A DNA stretch of 35,797 bases from Flavobacteriales bacterium (lineage in GTDB: Bacteria > Bacteroidota > Bacteroidia > Flavobacteriales > Weeksellaceae). Both the position numbers and the translations under genes were made by a program. Under the pieces are notes generated by a model. That model searched no databases, was not told where the DNA came from, and worked only from the letters and a program-made list of their open reading frames with translations. Positions 8,304-16,490 of this stretch are shown piece after piece (the first letter of the stretch is position 1; each line of letters starts with the position of its first letter). The stretch covers positions 1 to 35,797 of the forward strand of contig CAAGLV010000178.1 of assembly GCA_900770875.1 (NCBI GenBank), given 5' to 3'.

Positions 8304-10745
8304 TTAAAATTTGAAATTTACTTTTACGTTTAAAAATCGTCCCGTTAATCGATTGGGTACGCCATAAACTTTTGATGTATTTACATCGGTAATCCAGGTG
8401 TTGCTAATTTCGTTTCGGATATCGAAAATATTAAATACATCTAAGCCAATAGCAACTTCTTTAAAATGGCTAAAGATAGAGTTAGCTTTTGGTTTTAAAT
8501 CTTTTTGATTAACTAATTCTTTTACAAAACCAACATCTACACGTTTGTAATCTTGCAGATAAGATGTGTAGTTATAAGGATCTGTATATTGCGGTGCACC
8601 ATTAGGTAAACCAGAGGCATAAACTAAATTAACGTTAACTTTAAACGATGGAATAAAATCCATATAATCTTGGAAGAAAGCCGAAAATTTAAAGCGAGGA
8701 TCTGTTGGTAAAGGAATGTTTCCGCGATCGTCGATATTTTGATACGCACGTGCATAAGATAGCGAGAACCACGAATCTACGCCTGGTACAAATTGTCCAA
8801 ATAATCGCATATCCACTCCGTAAGCATAACCTTTCGAGTTGTTATCGGCTTCGTAGCGAACGCGTACATTATCGATAAAATAAGGATTTAAATGATTTAA
8901 GATTTTGTAATAGGCCTCGGTTGTTAATTTAAATGGACGATTCATCCATGTAAATTCGTAATCGTTTCCTAAAATAAAATGAATTGATTGTTGCGATTTT
9001 ACATTTGGATTTAAAGTTCCATCTAAACGGCGTATTTCTCTGTAAAAAGGAGGTTGATAATAAATACCTGTTGCAAAACGAAACAACATATCTTTTTTCC
9101 AATTAGGTTTTAAAGCAATTTGTCCTCGTGGCGAAAAAATAGTTTCGTTGTTGTAATCCCAATACGAAGTTCGCGCACCAATATTGGCAAAAATTTTAGT
9201 TTCGTTCCATAAAAACTTTGTGCTGTATTGTGCATAACCCGAAATACGATTGGTATTTAATTTATTTTTGGCATTAACGTAATAATTTAGCTGAAATCCG
9301 TCGCCTAAATTTGGATTAGAAACAGAATAACCTAACGAATCGATAACTTGCCATTCGTTTAATAAATCGCGAATATCTTCTTGCTGAAATTTCGCTCCCC
9401 ATTCGATACTATTATTGTTATTGATTTTGTATTTCCCTTTGTGTTGAATTCCGGCAACTAAAGCGTCGAAATTATTACGAGCATGATCGATTTGCGAACC
9501 AACATCGTACGTTTGCGAAGCAGCGCCATTTCCGTCGACTTCCGAAATTAAATACGATCCTTGAATATCAAAATATTCGCGTTCTTTAGAATGATATGCA
9601 AATGCATCTAAAGCTAAATCTACTTTATTGTTGGGTTTAAAATTTAAAGATAAGCTCCCTAATTCGGTTGCATATTTATCATCTTCGCGACCGTTGTAGT
9701 AAACCGTTAAAAGTAGAGGATTATCTAAAGTGCCAAAATAAGTATTACGATCTTTAGGTTTCATTTCGAAATGCGATCGCGAAACAGTTCCTAAAAAGCT
9801 AAGATTCCATTTTTTATTGAATTGATAATTTAAATTGGCTTGGATATCGTAATATTCGGGATTAAAATTGGTATCACCTTCTAAAGTGTTTAAAACTAAA
9901 TTTCGGTTTTGATATCTTGCACCAACAATTGCACTAAACTTTTCGTTTTTAGAACCCGTTCCTAAAGTTAAACTTCCGCCCATTAAGCTGGCTTCAACTT
10001 GACCTTCGAATTGTTTTGGTCGCTTATAATAAATATCTAAAACCGACGACATTTTGTCGCCATATTTGGCTTCCCATCCACCGGCCGAAAAGTTTACAAA
10101 TTGTGTCATAGATGGATTTACAAAACCTAAACCTTCTTGTTCGCCGTTTCGGATGAGTTGAGGTTTATAAATTTCGATTCCGTTTACGTAAATTAAATTC
10201 TCGTCGTAATTTCCACCACGAACCATATATTGCGAACTTAATTCGGTATTCGAGTTAACAAAAGGTAATGTTTTTAATAAATCGGTAACTCCGCCCGTTA
10301 AACTTGGGCCTTGTTGCATTTGTGCTGCACTAAGCGTTGTGCTTTCGAATAGTTTATTTTTATTGGATTGAAAAATTATTTCTGCCGTTCCTAATTCAAT
10401 TTCTTGTGTAGCATTAGGAACTAACAGAATAAATATTTCTTTTTTATTTTTATCCTTTAATGTAAAGGTTTGATGATACGAATTTTTGTTATCCGACGAA
10501 AAAGTAACATCAACGGTTTGGTTGGATGGAATCTGAATTTTAAAATTTCCGTTTTTATCGGTATAAACGGTTTGATTATTCCATTTAACTTCTGCATTTG
10601 TTAAAGGTTTTTTATTTTCGTCGACAACTTTTCCGGTTATCTGAGCCGTTTGTGCATATAAAAAACCACCTAATAAGGAAAGTGCTACTGTGCTAAGGCA
10701 TTTTCTTGAATTTAGTTTTGAAAGTAGAAGTGTTGTTTTTTTCAT
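8304..10745 (-). CDS. TonB-dependent receptor with CarboxypepD-like N-terminal domain
   Basis: This 813-residue protein has an unusually long N-terminal stretch before the hydrophobic core (signal region about 1-31, ending FLYAQ). A CarboxypepD_reg-like domain follows (about 33-110, AQITGKVVDENKKPLTNAEV). The plug (about 130-230) includes GGVTDLLKTLPFVN and YMVRGGNYDENLIYVNG. The rest is a barrel ending NVKVNFKF. The substrate is not evident. The start codon lies 53 bases inside the preceding M23 peptidase gene. No later ATG precedes the signal peptide, so the overlap seems real and suggests coupled translation. A hairpin terminator follows the stop. No SusD-like partner is encoded nearby, so it is not a typical glycan-utilisation SusC. 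Confidence 0.88.
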   Translation of the reverse strand: MKKTTLLLSKLNSRKCLSTVALSLLGGFLYAQTAQITGKVVDENKKPLTNAEVKWNNQTVYTDKNGNFKIQIPSNQTVDVTFSSDNKNSYHQTFTLKDKNKKEIFILLVPNATQEIELGTAEIIFQSNKNKLFESTTLSAAQMQQGPSLTGGVTDLLKTLPFVNSNTELSSQYMVRGGNYDENLIYVNGIEIYKPQLIRNGEQEGLGFVNPSMTQFVNFSAGGWEAKYGDKMSSVLDIYYKRPKQFEGQVEASLMGGSLTLGTGSKNEKFSAIVGARYQNRNLVLNTLEGDTNFNPEYYDIQANLNYQFNKKWNLSFLGTVSRSHFEMKPKDRNTYFGTLDNPLLLTVYYNGREDDKYATELGSLSLNFKPNNKVDLALDAFAYHSKEREYFDIQGSYLISEVDGNGAASQTYDVGSQIDHARNNFDALVAGIQHKGKYKINNNNSIEWGAKFQQEDIRDLLNEWQVIDSLGYSVSNPNLGDGFQLNYYVNAKNKLNTNRISGYAQYSTKFLWNETKIFANIGARTSYWDYNNETIFSPRGQIALKPNWKKDMLFRFATGIYYQPPFYREIRRLDGTLNPNVKSQQSIHFILGNDYEFTWMNRPFKLTTEAYYKILNHLNPYFIDNVRVRYEADNNSKGYAYGVDMRLFGQFVPGVDSWFSLSYARAYQNIDDRGNIPLPTDPRFKFSAFFQDYMDFIPSFKVNVNLVYASGLPNGAPQYTDPYNYTSYLQDYKRVDVGFVKELVNQKDLKPKANSIFSHFKEVAIGLDVFNIFDIRNEISNTWITDVNTSKVYGVPNRLTGRFLNVKVNFKF

Positions 10746-12387
10746 CTTTTACATTTAGTTCTAGTAAATGATCGCCGTTCGCTATTTCTTCTTGTTTTAA
10801 ATCGATAGCTAATCGTTTTATTTTTTGATCATATTCTGCTAAAACCCATTTTCCGTCGATATAAGCGTTGTATTCTTTAATACCAGATTGCGCATCGCTT
10901 ATCGTAAAATTAATTTTAGCATTGTTATTGGTAAACGTACTATTGTCTTTGATGTTTAACGGAGTAATTGTTGGTTTAGTATTATCGATCTCAACAGAAA
11001 AAATTCCGAACTCTCTTACAGGTGCTACAAGCTTACCATTTTTAAGTTCGGTTTTCTCGTACGATTTTTTCCAAACACCGTTTTTTTGATATTGTCTAAC
11101 AATAATAGCTTTATCTAAATGTGCAACGGGAATATCGGCCGATGGTGTAATTGCTAATGTAAAATAATTATGTATTGGGAAGTTGGCGTTACCAACATAA
11201 TATTTGTTACCTATTTTTTTATAGGTAAGATCAAAATCTTCGTAAAAAATTCCTTTCGGAAAGAAAATTTCGATTCCATCAGCTTCAAAATTATTTTCTT
11301 TATTCCAATAAATTGGATTTGTAAATTCTTTTTTGATTGTTGGGTTTGTATTAGCAACAGCATTAATTGTAAAATCAACTTTCGATTGATTGTTTTCGTA
11401 ATCCGAAACGATAATCGAGATGTTATAAACTTGTCCTTCTTGTAAAGTTAAAATTCCATTATTTTTTACATTAGAAAAAATGCGCAACGGATTTCCATCT
11501 TTAATAAAAGCCTGATAAACCCAACTATTTTTTTGCATAAAATCAGAAAAATCGCAAACCGAATTTATTGCGCGTGTTTCATCAAACGAAAAGCGATTGG
11601 CTGTAAATGTATAAATAGGCTCGTTATTAACTAGTACATCTATTTTGTAAATTCCGTTATTATTTTCTGATCCAGAATGTTTGTCATAAGCTTTTAAACC
11701 AAAACCAATATTGCCTGCAGCGTTAATTGTAGCTCCATTTGCAATAGCAGTTCGGTTTGTTGTACCGTTAACTGTTCCATCTAATGGATAAATGTAAGTA
11801 GAAACAATGGTTGGTTTACGAGTATCAGGAACTTCTAAACCAAAATAAAGCGGATTGATAGGTTCTTCGGTTTTTGTATCTCTTACCTCGAAATGCAAAT
11901 GAGGTCCGCCCGATCCGCCCGAATTTCCAGACAATGCAATTAATTGTCCTTTGGTAACAGGAAATTGGTTAGGTTCGGGATAAAGTTCTATCTTAAAAGT
12001 TTCTTGTTCGTATTGCTTTTTACGTACATAATCTTTTATTGCACCATCAAATTGTTGTAAATGCGCATAAACAGTTGTGTATCCGTTTGGATGATCGATA
12101 TAAATAGTATTTCCGTAACCAGTTGGCGATACATTAATACGCGAAATATATCCATCTGCAACAGCAAAAACTTTTAAGCCTTCCTTTTGTTGTGTTTTAA
12201 TGTCTAATCCACTATGAAAATGATTTTGTCTTAATTCTCCAAAATTAGCAGCAAGTAAATTTTTAATCTCTAAAGGATTAATAAAATCTGTTTTTGGATA
12301 GGTTTCGGGTTGAGGTAATTGTGCCTTTTGTGCCCAAGAAAAACTAACTAAAAATAAGCTTATATAGAGTGATGAATAAAATTTCAT
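10693..12387 (-). CDS. Secreted M23 family metallopeptidase (LytM-type murein endopeptidase)
   Basis: This 564-residue protein has a signal peptide (about 1-19, ending SWAQ). The LytM/M23 domain lies near the N-terminus (about 45-185). The zinc ligands are intact: HSGLD (HxxxD type, near residue 58) and GPHLHFEVRD with the HxH pair. Typical strands such as GYGNTIYIDHPNGYTTVYAHL are present. The remaining 370 residues form several beta-rich, Ig-like segments of unknown role. By family it should cut peptide cross-links in peptidoglycan in the periplasm. Its 3' end overlaps the TonB receptor gene by 53 bases. The pairing of an M23 peptidase with a TonB receptor is unusual to me and may reflect envelope remodelling, but that is inference. 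Confidence 0.9.
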   Translation of the reverse strand: MKFYSSLYISLFLVSFSWAQKAQLPQPETYPKTDFINPLEIKNLLAANFGELRQNHFHSGLDIKTQQKEGLKVFAVADGYISRINVSPTGYGNTIYIDHPNGYTTVYAHLQQFDGAIKDYVRKKQYEQETFKIELYPEPNQFPVTKGQLIALSGNSGGSGGPHLHFEVRDTKTEEPINPLYFGLEVPDTRKPTIVSTYIYPLDGTVNGTTNRTAIANGATINAAGNIGFGLKAYDKHSGSENNNGIYKIDVLVNNEPIYTFTANRFSFDETRAINSVCDFSDFMQKNSWVYQAFIKDGNPLRIFSNVKNNGILTLQEGQVYNISIIVSDYENNQSKVDFTINAVANTNPTIKKEFTNPIYWNKENNFEADGIEIFFPKGIFYEDFDLTYKKIGNKYYVGNANFPIHNYFTLAITPSADIPVAHLDKAIIVRQYQKNGVWKKSYEKTELKNGKLVAPVREFGIFSVEIDNTKPTITPLNIKDNSTFTNNNAKINFTISDAQSGIKEYNAYIDGKWVLAEYDQKIKRLAIDLKQEEIANGDHLLELNVKDEKNNTSTFKTKFKKMP

Positions 12388-12746
12388 GATGATAAAATAT
12401 TAAAAGTAATGGATTGATTTTACAATTATTTTGCAAACATCTTTAAACTTTTGTTGAAGTGAAAATAATAATTTAAAAATAAATGTTAATTTTATAACAA
12501 ATAAGCTAGAAAAAATATTATTTAATAAGATTTTGCGTGATATATTTTTGTTTGATTTTTCGATGAATATTTATTTGTAAATATAGTTTATTGTTAAAGT
12601 GATAACTTTTTAGAGAGATAAAATTAAATAAATATCTATACTTCAAGAGAGTAAAAAAAATAGATAAAAAATAGATTTGATTGTTGATTTCATTTAAAAA
12701 AAATGTTATTTTTGCAATAGAAGCTAGAATATTAAAAGATTCTCTA
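12388..12746. other. Divergent intergenic region, AT-rich
   Basis: About 360 bases between the leftward M23 gene and the rightward ZapB-like gene. The right part contains a good promoter (TTG at 12684-12686, TATTTTTG at 12707-12714). The left part should contain the M23 promoter, but I see no perfect -7 element there. The open frame on the reverse strand from 12775 to 12518 has low-complexity Ile/Lys/Phe composition and overlaps the promoter and the start of the forward gene; I do not regard it as a gene. Confidence 0.6.
12684..12714 (+). promoter_or_regulatory. Promoter of the ZapB-like gene - zapA unit
   Basis: TTG at 12684-12686 (-33) and TATTTTTG at 12707-12714 (-7, perfect TAnnTTTG) are separated by 20 bases, within the range for Bacteroidota promoters. 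Transcription would start near 12720. This excludes the upstream in-frame ATG at 12681 and supports initiation at 12747. Confidence 0.75.
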
Positions 12747-13043
12747 ATGATGGAAAATAATATCAATTTTAACACGCTTGAAAAGAAAGTTTTAGATCTA
12801 TTAGAGAATTATCAAAACATAAAACAAGAAATCGTAAAACTCGAAGAAGAGAATAATCGATTAAGAAATAAATTGAGAGATTCGCAAGTTTATAACCTAA
12901 ATCTTGTAGAAGAAAATAAACGATTAAAAGTTGTTAATGCAATGAGCGGCAATCAAGAATATAAAAATATGATGAAGCTTAAAATGAACAAATTAATCAA
13001 AGAAGTAGACTCGTGTATCGCTCAAATTAAAACCAACAATTAA
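12747..13043 (+). CDS. Short coiled-coil protein encoded upstream of zapA (ZapB-like)
   Basis: This 98-residue cytoplasmic protein starts at ATG 12747 (a second ATG follows at once at 12750). The first two thirds are a heptad-patterned coiled coil with LEEENNRLRNKL and LVEENKRLKVV. A basic segment and a short C-terminal helix follow. It has no signal peptide and no cysteine cluster apart from one Cys near the end. Its stop is 5 bases from the zapA start, so the two are co-translated. Size, coiled coil and position suggest a ZapB-like Z-ring partner, but sequence similarity to enterobacterial ZapB is only generic coiled coil, so I leave the symbol blank. Confidence 0.75.
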   Translation: MMENNINFNTLEKKVLDLLENYQNIKQEIVKLEEENNRLRNKLRDSQVYNLNLVEENKRLKVVNAMSGNQEYKNMMKLKMNKLIKEVDSCIAQIKTNN

Positions 13044-13048
13044 AGAGT

Positions 13049-13339
13049 ATGTCAACTCAACGAATTGAAATAAAAGTTGCTTCGCGCGTTTATCCTATGA
13101 ACATTAATTCTGAAGAAGAAGAAATGATAAGAGGTTGCGCCCAAGAAATTACTGAGCTTTTGCGCCAGTTTGAGGAGAAATATTCTGTCTCGGACAAGCA
13201 AGACGCATTAGCTATGGCAACAATACAATTAGCTATAAGAGAAGCAAAACTTAAAAAACAAATGAAAGATAACGAAGAAATTACGGCCGAACGTATATCT
13301 AAGTTATTAGAATTGATCGATCAATCGATCGTAAAATAA
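13049..13339 (+). CDS. zapA: Cell division protein ZapA
   Basis: This 96-residue cytoplasmic protein has the ZapA globular head (residues 1-45: RIEIKVASRVYPMNI, then EEEEMIRGCAQEI). A dimerising helix with DALAMATIQLA follows, then a C-terminal coiled coil. ZapA binds FtsZ and stabilises Z-ring bundles. It directly follows the coiled-coil gene and precedes the 6S RNA gene. The zapA-ssrS linkage is known in many bacteria, including gamma-proteobacteria, which strengthens both calls. Confidence 0.9.
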   Translation: MSTQRIEIKVASRVYPMNINSEEEEMIRGCAQEITELLRQFEEKYSVSDKQDALAMATIQLAIREAKLKKQMKDNEEITAERISKLLELIDQSIVK

Positions 13340-13352
13340 AACGAGAAGTTCT

Positions 13353-13377
13353 AACCTTTTACAGACAATAAAAGGTT
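13353..13377 (+). other. Hairpin between zapA and the 6S RNA
   Basis: AACCTTTTA (13353-13361) and TAAAAGGTT (13369-13377) form a perfect 9-bp stem with a 7-base loop, only 14 bases after the zapA stop and 10 bases before the 6S RNA terminal stem. It lacks a proper U tract, so it could be a weak terminator, an RNA processing site that frees the 6S RNA from a zapA-6S precursor, or a stabilising 3' hairpin for the zapA message. Confidence 0.5.
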
Positions 13378-13387
13378 TAAAGATATT

Positions 13388-13578
13388 CCTACATTAGTTC
13401 TAGCTATTTTGGTTAACTCAACACTTATTTGTTACCGAGTGAAACTTATTAATAAAGTAGGCCTCAACCTTCGGGTTCATATTTATATGACGGTGGAAAC
13501 TTGACGAATAAGATAACTCAAATCCTGTTTTACGGGAGTTAACTCAAATTTAAAAACGGACTAATGTAGGTTTTTTTT
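13388..13578 (+). ncRNA. ssrS: 6S RNA (flavobacterial type)
   Basis: The region between zapA and rny folds as one long irregular rod. CCTACATTAGT (13388-13398) pairs perfectly with ACTAATGTAGG (13560-13570), followed by eight T (13571-13578) as terminator. Further in, GTTAACTC (13412-13419) pairs with GAGTTAAC (13536-13543), and CTTATTTGTT (13424-13433) pairs with GACGAATAAG (13503-13512). A UUCG-capped AACC/GGTT hairpin lies near 13467-13478. A rod with internal bulges mimicking an open promoter is the hallmark of 6S RNA, which sequesters the sigma-A holoenzyme in stationary phase. Position next to zapA and the lack of any open frame agree; I recall a distinct 6S-Flavo family for this group. 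Exact ends are inferred from the stem and T tract. Confidence 0.85.
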
Positions 13579-13602
13579 ATATATATAACATTACAAAACG
13601 CT

Positions 13603-15174
13603 ATGGATCCAAGTACTATTATTATTGCACTTGTTACATTAATTATAGGAGCTGTTATAGGGTATTTTTCATCAAAAAAGTCAGTAGACAAACAAAACCA
13701 AGAACTGATTGAAGAAGCAACTCGTAAAGCACAAGCTATTATTAATGAAGCTGAAAAAGGAGGTGAGGCCATCAAGAAAGAAAAAATCTTACAAGCCAAA
13801 GAAAAATTTCTTGAATTAAAATCGAAACACGAAGAAGTTGTAAATCAACGCGAACGTAAAATTTCGGATGCCGAACTTAAAGTGAAGGAAAGAGAAGATC
13901 GTATTAAAGTAGATCTTTCTGAAATTCAAAAACAAAAAGACATCATCAAGTCTGAAAAAGGAAACTTACAAGCACGTATCGATAAACTAAATATAAAACA
14001 GAAAGAAGTTGATACGATGCACAAAAAACAAGTTGAGATTTTAGAAAAAATCTCAAACTATTCTGCAGAAGAAGCTCGTGCCGAGTTAATCGAAGTCTTA
14101 AAAGACGAAGCAAAAGCAAAAGCACAAGCCCATGTACAAGAAATCATGGAAGATGCAGAATTAAATGCGAAGAACGAAGCACGTAAAATTGTAGTTTCTG
14201 CAATACAACGTATTGGTACTGAGCAAGCCATCGAAAACTCGGTATCTGTATTTAATATCGAATCAGACGAAATTAAAGGACGAATCATCGGTCGCGAAGG
14301 TCGTAATATCCGTGCTTTAGAAGCAGCAACAGGAGTAGAAATTATCGTAGACGATACGCCAGAGGCAATTATTTTATCTTGTTTCGACCCTGTACGCCGC
14401 GAAATTGCACGTTTATCATTACACCGATTAGTAACCGACGGACGTATTCACCCAGCTCGTATCGAAGAAGTAGTTGCAAAAACAACAAAACAAATCGAAG
14501 ACGAAATTATCGAAATTGGTAAGAAAACAATCTTAGATTTAGGAATCCATGGATTACATAAAGATTTAGTTAAGATTGTAGGACGTATGAAGTATCGTTC
14601 TTCTTACGGACAAAACTTGTTACAACACTCGCGCGAGGTAGCAAACTTAGCAGGTACATTAGCTGCAGAATTAGGATTAAATCCTAAATTAGCTAAACGT
14701 GCAGGTTTATTACACGATATAGGTAAAGTACCAGAAGAAGAATCAGAATTGCCTCACGCAATTTTAGGAATGCAATGGGCGGAGAAATATGGCGAGCATC
14801 CAGATGTTATTAATGCAATTGGAGCGCACCACGACGAAATTGAGATGACATCGTTATTGTCGCCAATTATCCAGGTTGCCGATGCTATATCGGGAGCACG
14901 TCCAGGAGCACGTCGTCAAGTTGTAGAATCGTATATCCAACGATTAAAAGATTTAGAAACTACAGCTTTAAATTTTGATGGTGTAGAAAAAGCTTATGCT
15001 ATTCAGGCCGGAAGAGAATTACGTGTAATTGTAGAAAGTGACAAAGTAGATGATGCAAAAGCTGCAGAGTTATCTTTCTTGATTTCGGATAAAATCCAAA
15101 ACGAAATGACTTATCCAGGTCAGGTGCGTGTTACAGTAATTCGCGAAACACGTGCAGTAAATATCGCAAGATAA
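13603..15174 (+). CDS. rny: Ribonuclease Y
   Basis: This 523-residue membrane-anchored endoribonuclease starts mRNA decay. The N-terminal transmembrane helix spans about residues 5-23 (IIIALVTLIIGAVIGYF). A long charged coiled coil follows (about 30-200). The KH domain contains GRIIGREGRNIRALE (about 226-240). The HD domain has the catalytic HD at about 371-372 in LLHDIGKVPE, and upstream HSREVA. The C-terminus ends TVIRETRAVNIAR, typical of the family. Length is normal. The start at 13603 sits 24 bases after the 6S RNA T tract, so rny may rely on read-through or a promoter inside the 6S region. A very strong terminator follows the stop codon. Confidence 0.96.
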   Translation: MDPSTIIIALVTLIIGAVIGYFSSKKSVDKQNQELIEEATRKAQAIINEAEKGGEAIKKEKILQAKEKFLELKSKHEEVVNQRERKISDAELKVKEREDRIKVDLSEIQKQKDIIKSEKGNLQARIDKLNIKQKEVDTMHKKQVEILEKISNYSAEEARAELIEVLKDEAKAKAQAHVQEIMEDAELNAKNEARKIVVSAIQRIGTEQAIENSVSVFNIESDEIKGRIIGREGRNIRALEAATGVEIIVDDTPEAIILSCFDPVRREIARLSLHRLVTDGRIHPARIEEVVAKTTKQIEDEIIEIGKKTILDLGIHGLHKDLVKIVGRMKYRSSYGQNLLQHSREVANLAGTLAAELGLNPKLAKRAGLLHDIGKVPEEESELPHAILGMQWAEKYGEHPDVINAIGAHHDEIEMTSLLSPIIQVADAISGARPGARRQVVESYIQRLKDLETTALNFDGVEKAYAIQAGRELRVIVESDKVDDAKAAELSFLISDKIQNEMTYPGQVRVTVIRETRAVNIAR

Positions 15175-15198
15175 TTATTTAAGGAACGATATACTTTT

Positions 15199-15234
15199 AA
15201 GGATCAACTTGTTTAAGTTGATCCTTATTTTTTT
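15199..15234 (+). terminator. Strong terminator of rny
   Basis: AAGGATCAACTT (15199-15210) and AAGTTGATCCTT (15215-15226) give a perfect 12-bp stem with a GTTT loop. ATTTTTTT follows. Confidence 0.93.
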
Positions 15235-15330
15235 GCCGTAAAATCAATATTTATTAAAGTTTTATATAGGTAGATATTAAGGATAGAAAGTAAATTAAGA
15301 AATGTTTATAATTAGTTGTAAATAAATTAA

Positions 15331-15348
15331 TTAACAACTTGTTGATAA
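15331..15348. promoter_or_regulatory. Palindromic operator-like site upstream of nrdBA
   Basis: The 18 bases TTAACAACTTGTTGATAA follow the symmetric pattern TTAnCAACnnGTTGnTAA, with seven paired positions per arm. It lies about 50 bases upstream of the -7 element at 15398. Its right half also reads, on the reverse strand, TTATCAACA, one base from a DnaA box (TTATCCACA). It could be a regulator binding site for the ribonucleotide reductase genes; the protein is unknown. Confidence 0.4.
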
Positions 15349-15397
15349 CCTTTTTTATTTTTAAGATTCTCGGATTTTTATTTGTAAAATGTTATCC

Positions 15398-15405
15398 TAA
15401 ATTTG
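15398..15405 (+). promoter_or_regulatory. -7 element, candidate nrdBA promoter
   Basis: TAAATTTG matches TAnnTTTG perfectly, about 120 bases before nrdB. The nearest TTTG (15381-15384) is only 13 bases upstream, shorter than ideal. If used, the mRNA would have a leader of roughly 115 bases. CAATTTTG at 15477-15484 is an alternative with one mismatch. Confidence 0.4.
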
Positions 15406-15524
15406 AGAAAATCGTGTTTTAAAAAATTGAATTTGTTAATCACTTTTATACAAAGGAATTGTGTTTTATTTCAAATCAATTTTGGATTGAATTAACATTA
15501 ACAAACTAAAAAATCTATTTATTT

Positions 15525-16484
15525 ATGTCTATTTTTGAAAAAAGGGTTAACTATAAACCTTTCGAATATCCAGAAGTTTTAACATTTACTGAAGCAATTC
15601 AGAAAGCATATTGGGTACATAGCGAGGTTGATTTTACTTCGGACATTCAAGATTACAGAGCGAACTTGGATGATGTAAAAAGAGAAATTCATAAAAGATC
15701 TATTTTATCGATTGCGCAAATCGAAGTTTGTGTAAAAGGATTTTGGGGCGACTTATATAAATATTTTCCAAAACCAGAATTAAACGGATTAGGAGCAACA
15801 TTTGCCGAAAGCGAATTTAGACATAGCGAAGCTTATTCGCGTATTTTAGAAGTTAACGGTTACTTAGACGAATTTACAAAAGCCTTAAATCATCCCGTAT
15901 TTAAAAGCTATAACGACGCTGTAACAAGCGTTTTAAAAGACGAAGAAAAATCGATTGTAGAAAAATTATTATTCTTTGCTTTAGTTATCGAAGATAGTTC
16001 TTTGTTTTCAAAATTCGCTAATATTTTATCATTTACTCGTTTCGAGGGATTAATGAAAAATACAGCCAACATTATTGCTTGGACATCAGTAGACGAGCAA
16101 ATCCACGCCAATGCCGGAATTTATTTAATCAATAAAATTAAAGAAGAAGGTTTATTACCAGCATCATTAGATCAAAATTGGGTAGAAAATGCGGTGAAAA
16201 ATTACATTGAACAAGAACGTTTAATGCTTGATTGGATTTTCGAAATGGGCGAATTGGCTCATTATACAAAAGAAGATCTTTTAAACTACATGAAATATCG
16301 TTTAGACGAAGCAATAGAAAAAATTGGATATCAAAAAGTATTTAATATTACGCAAGAACAATATAAACCAATGGCTTGGTTTGAAGAAGAAGTTTTTGCA
16401 AATACATTAGACGATTTTTTTGCTAAACGCCCAGTTGATTATACAAAACACGATAAAAGTATTTCGGCCGACGATTTATTTTAA
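15525..16484 (+). CDS. nrdB: Ribonucleoside-diphosphate reductase, beta subunit (class I)
   Basis: This 319-residue ferritin-like radical-generating subunit carries metal-ligand candidates E67, E97, H100, E156, E191 and H194. The tyrosine at the radical position is Y104 (E97-F-R-H100-S-E-A-Y104). The first ligand position is Glu, not the Asp of E. coli class Ia. The C-terminal tail SADDLF should dock onto NrdA. There is no ATP-cone at the N-terminus. The sequence resembles my memory of the Flavobacterium johnsoniae protein placed in subclass Id (dimanganese, no NrdI needed); no nrdI is seen next to it. It is followed by nrdA after an 88-base gap with repeats. Enzyme assignment is firm; subclass is inference. 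Confidence 0.93.
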   Translation: MSIFEKRVNYKPFEYPEVLTFTEAIQKAYWVHSEVDFTSDIQDYRANLDDVKREIHKRSILSIAQIEVCVKGFWGDLYKYFPKPELNGLGATFAESEFRHSEAYSRILEVNGYLDEFTKALNHPVFKSYNDAVTSVLKDEEKSIVEKLLFFALVIEDSSLFSKFANILSFTRFEGLMKNTANIIAWTSVDEQIHANAGIYLINKIKEEGLLPASLDQNWVENAVKNYIEQERLMLDWIFEMGELAHYTKEDLLNYMKYRLDEAIEKIGYQKVFNITQEQYKPMAWFEEEVFANTLDDFFAKRPVDYTKHDKSISADDLF

Positions 16485-16490
16485 TCTTAA

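Larger units (their letters stand above)
15235..15524. other. nrdB upstream region
   Basis: About 290 bases of AT-rich DNA without an open frame, between the rny terminator and nrdB. It holds a palindrome at 15331-15348, a perfect -7 element at 15398-15405, and a second, imperfect one (CAATTTTG, 15477-15484) nearer the start codon. No classical NrdR box pair was recognised. Confidence 0.55.

Noticed and set aside
8304..10745. SusC-type glycan receptor
   Set aside because: No susD-like gene or glycoside hydrolase adjoins it; called only a TonB-dependent receptor.
12681..12746. Upstream start for the coiled-coil gene at 12681
   Set aside because: It lies before and inside the promoter (TATTTTTG at 12707-12714), so it would not be on the transcript.
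12518..12775. Reverse-strand open frame of 85 codons
   Set aside because: Low-complexity Ile/Lys/Phe composition in AT-rich DNA, overlapping a promoter and the start of a real gene.
15331..15410. Replication origin suggested by DnaA-box-like TTATCAACA and a nearby TTATCCTAA
   Set aside because: Only one near-match and one poor match, no cluster, and no dnaA or dnaN gene nearby.
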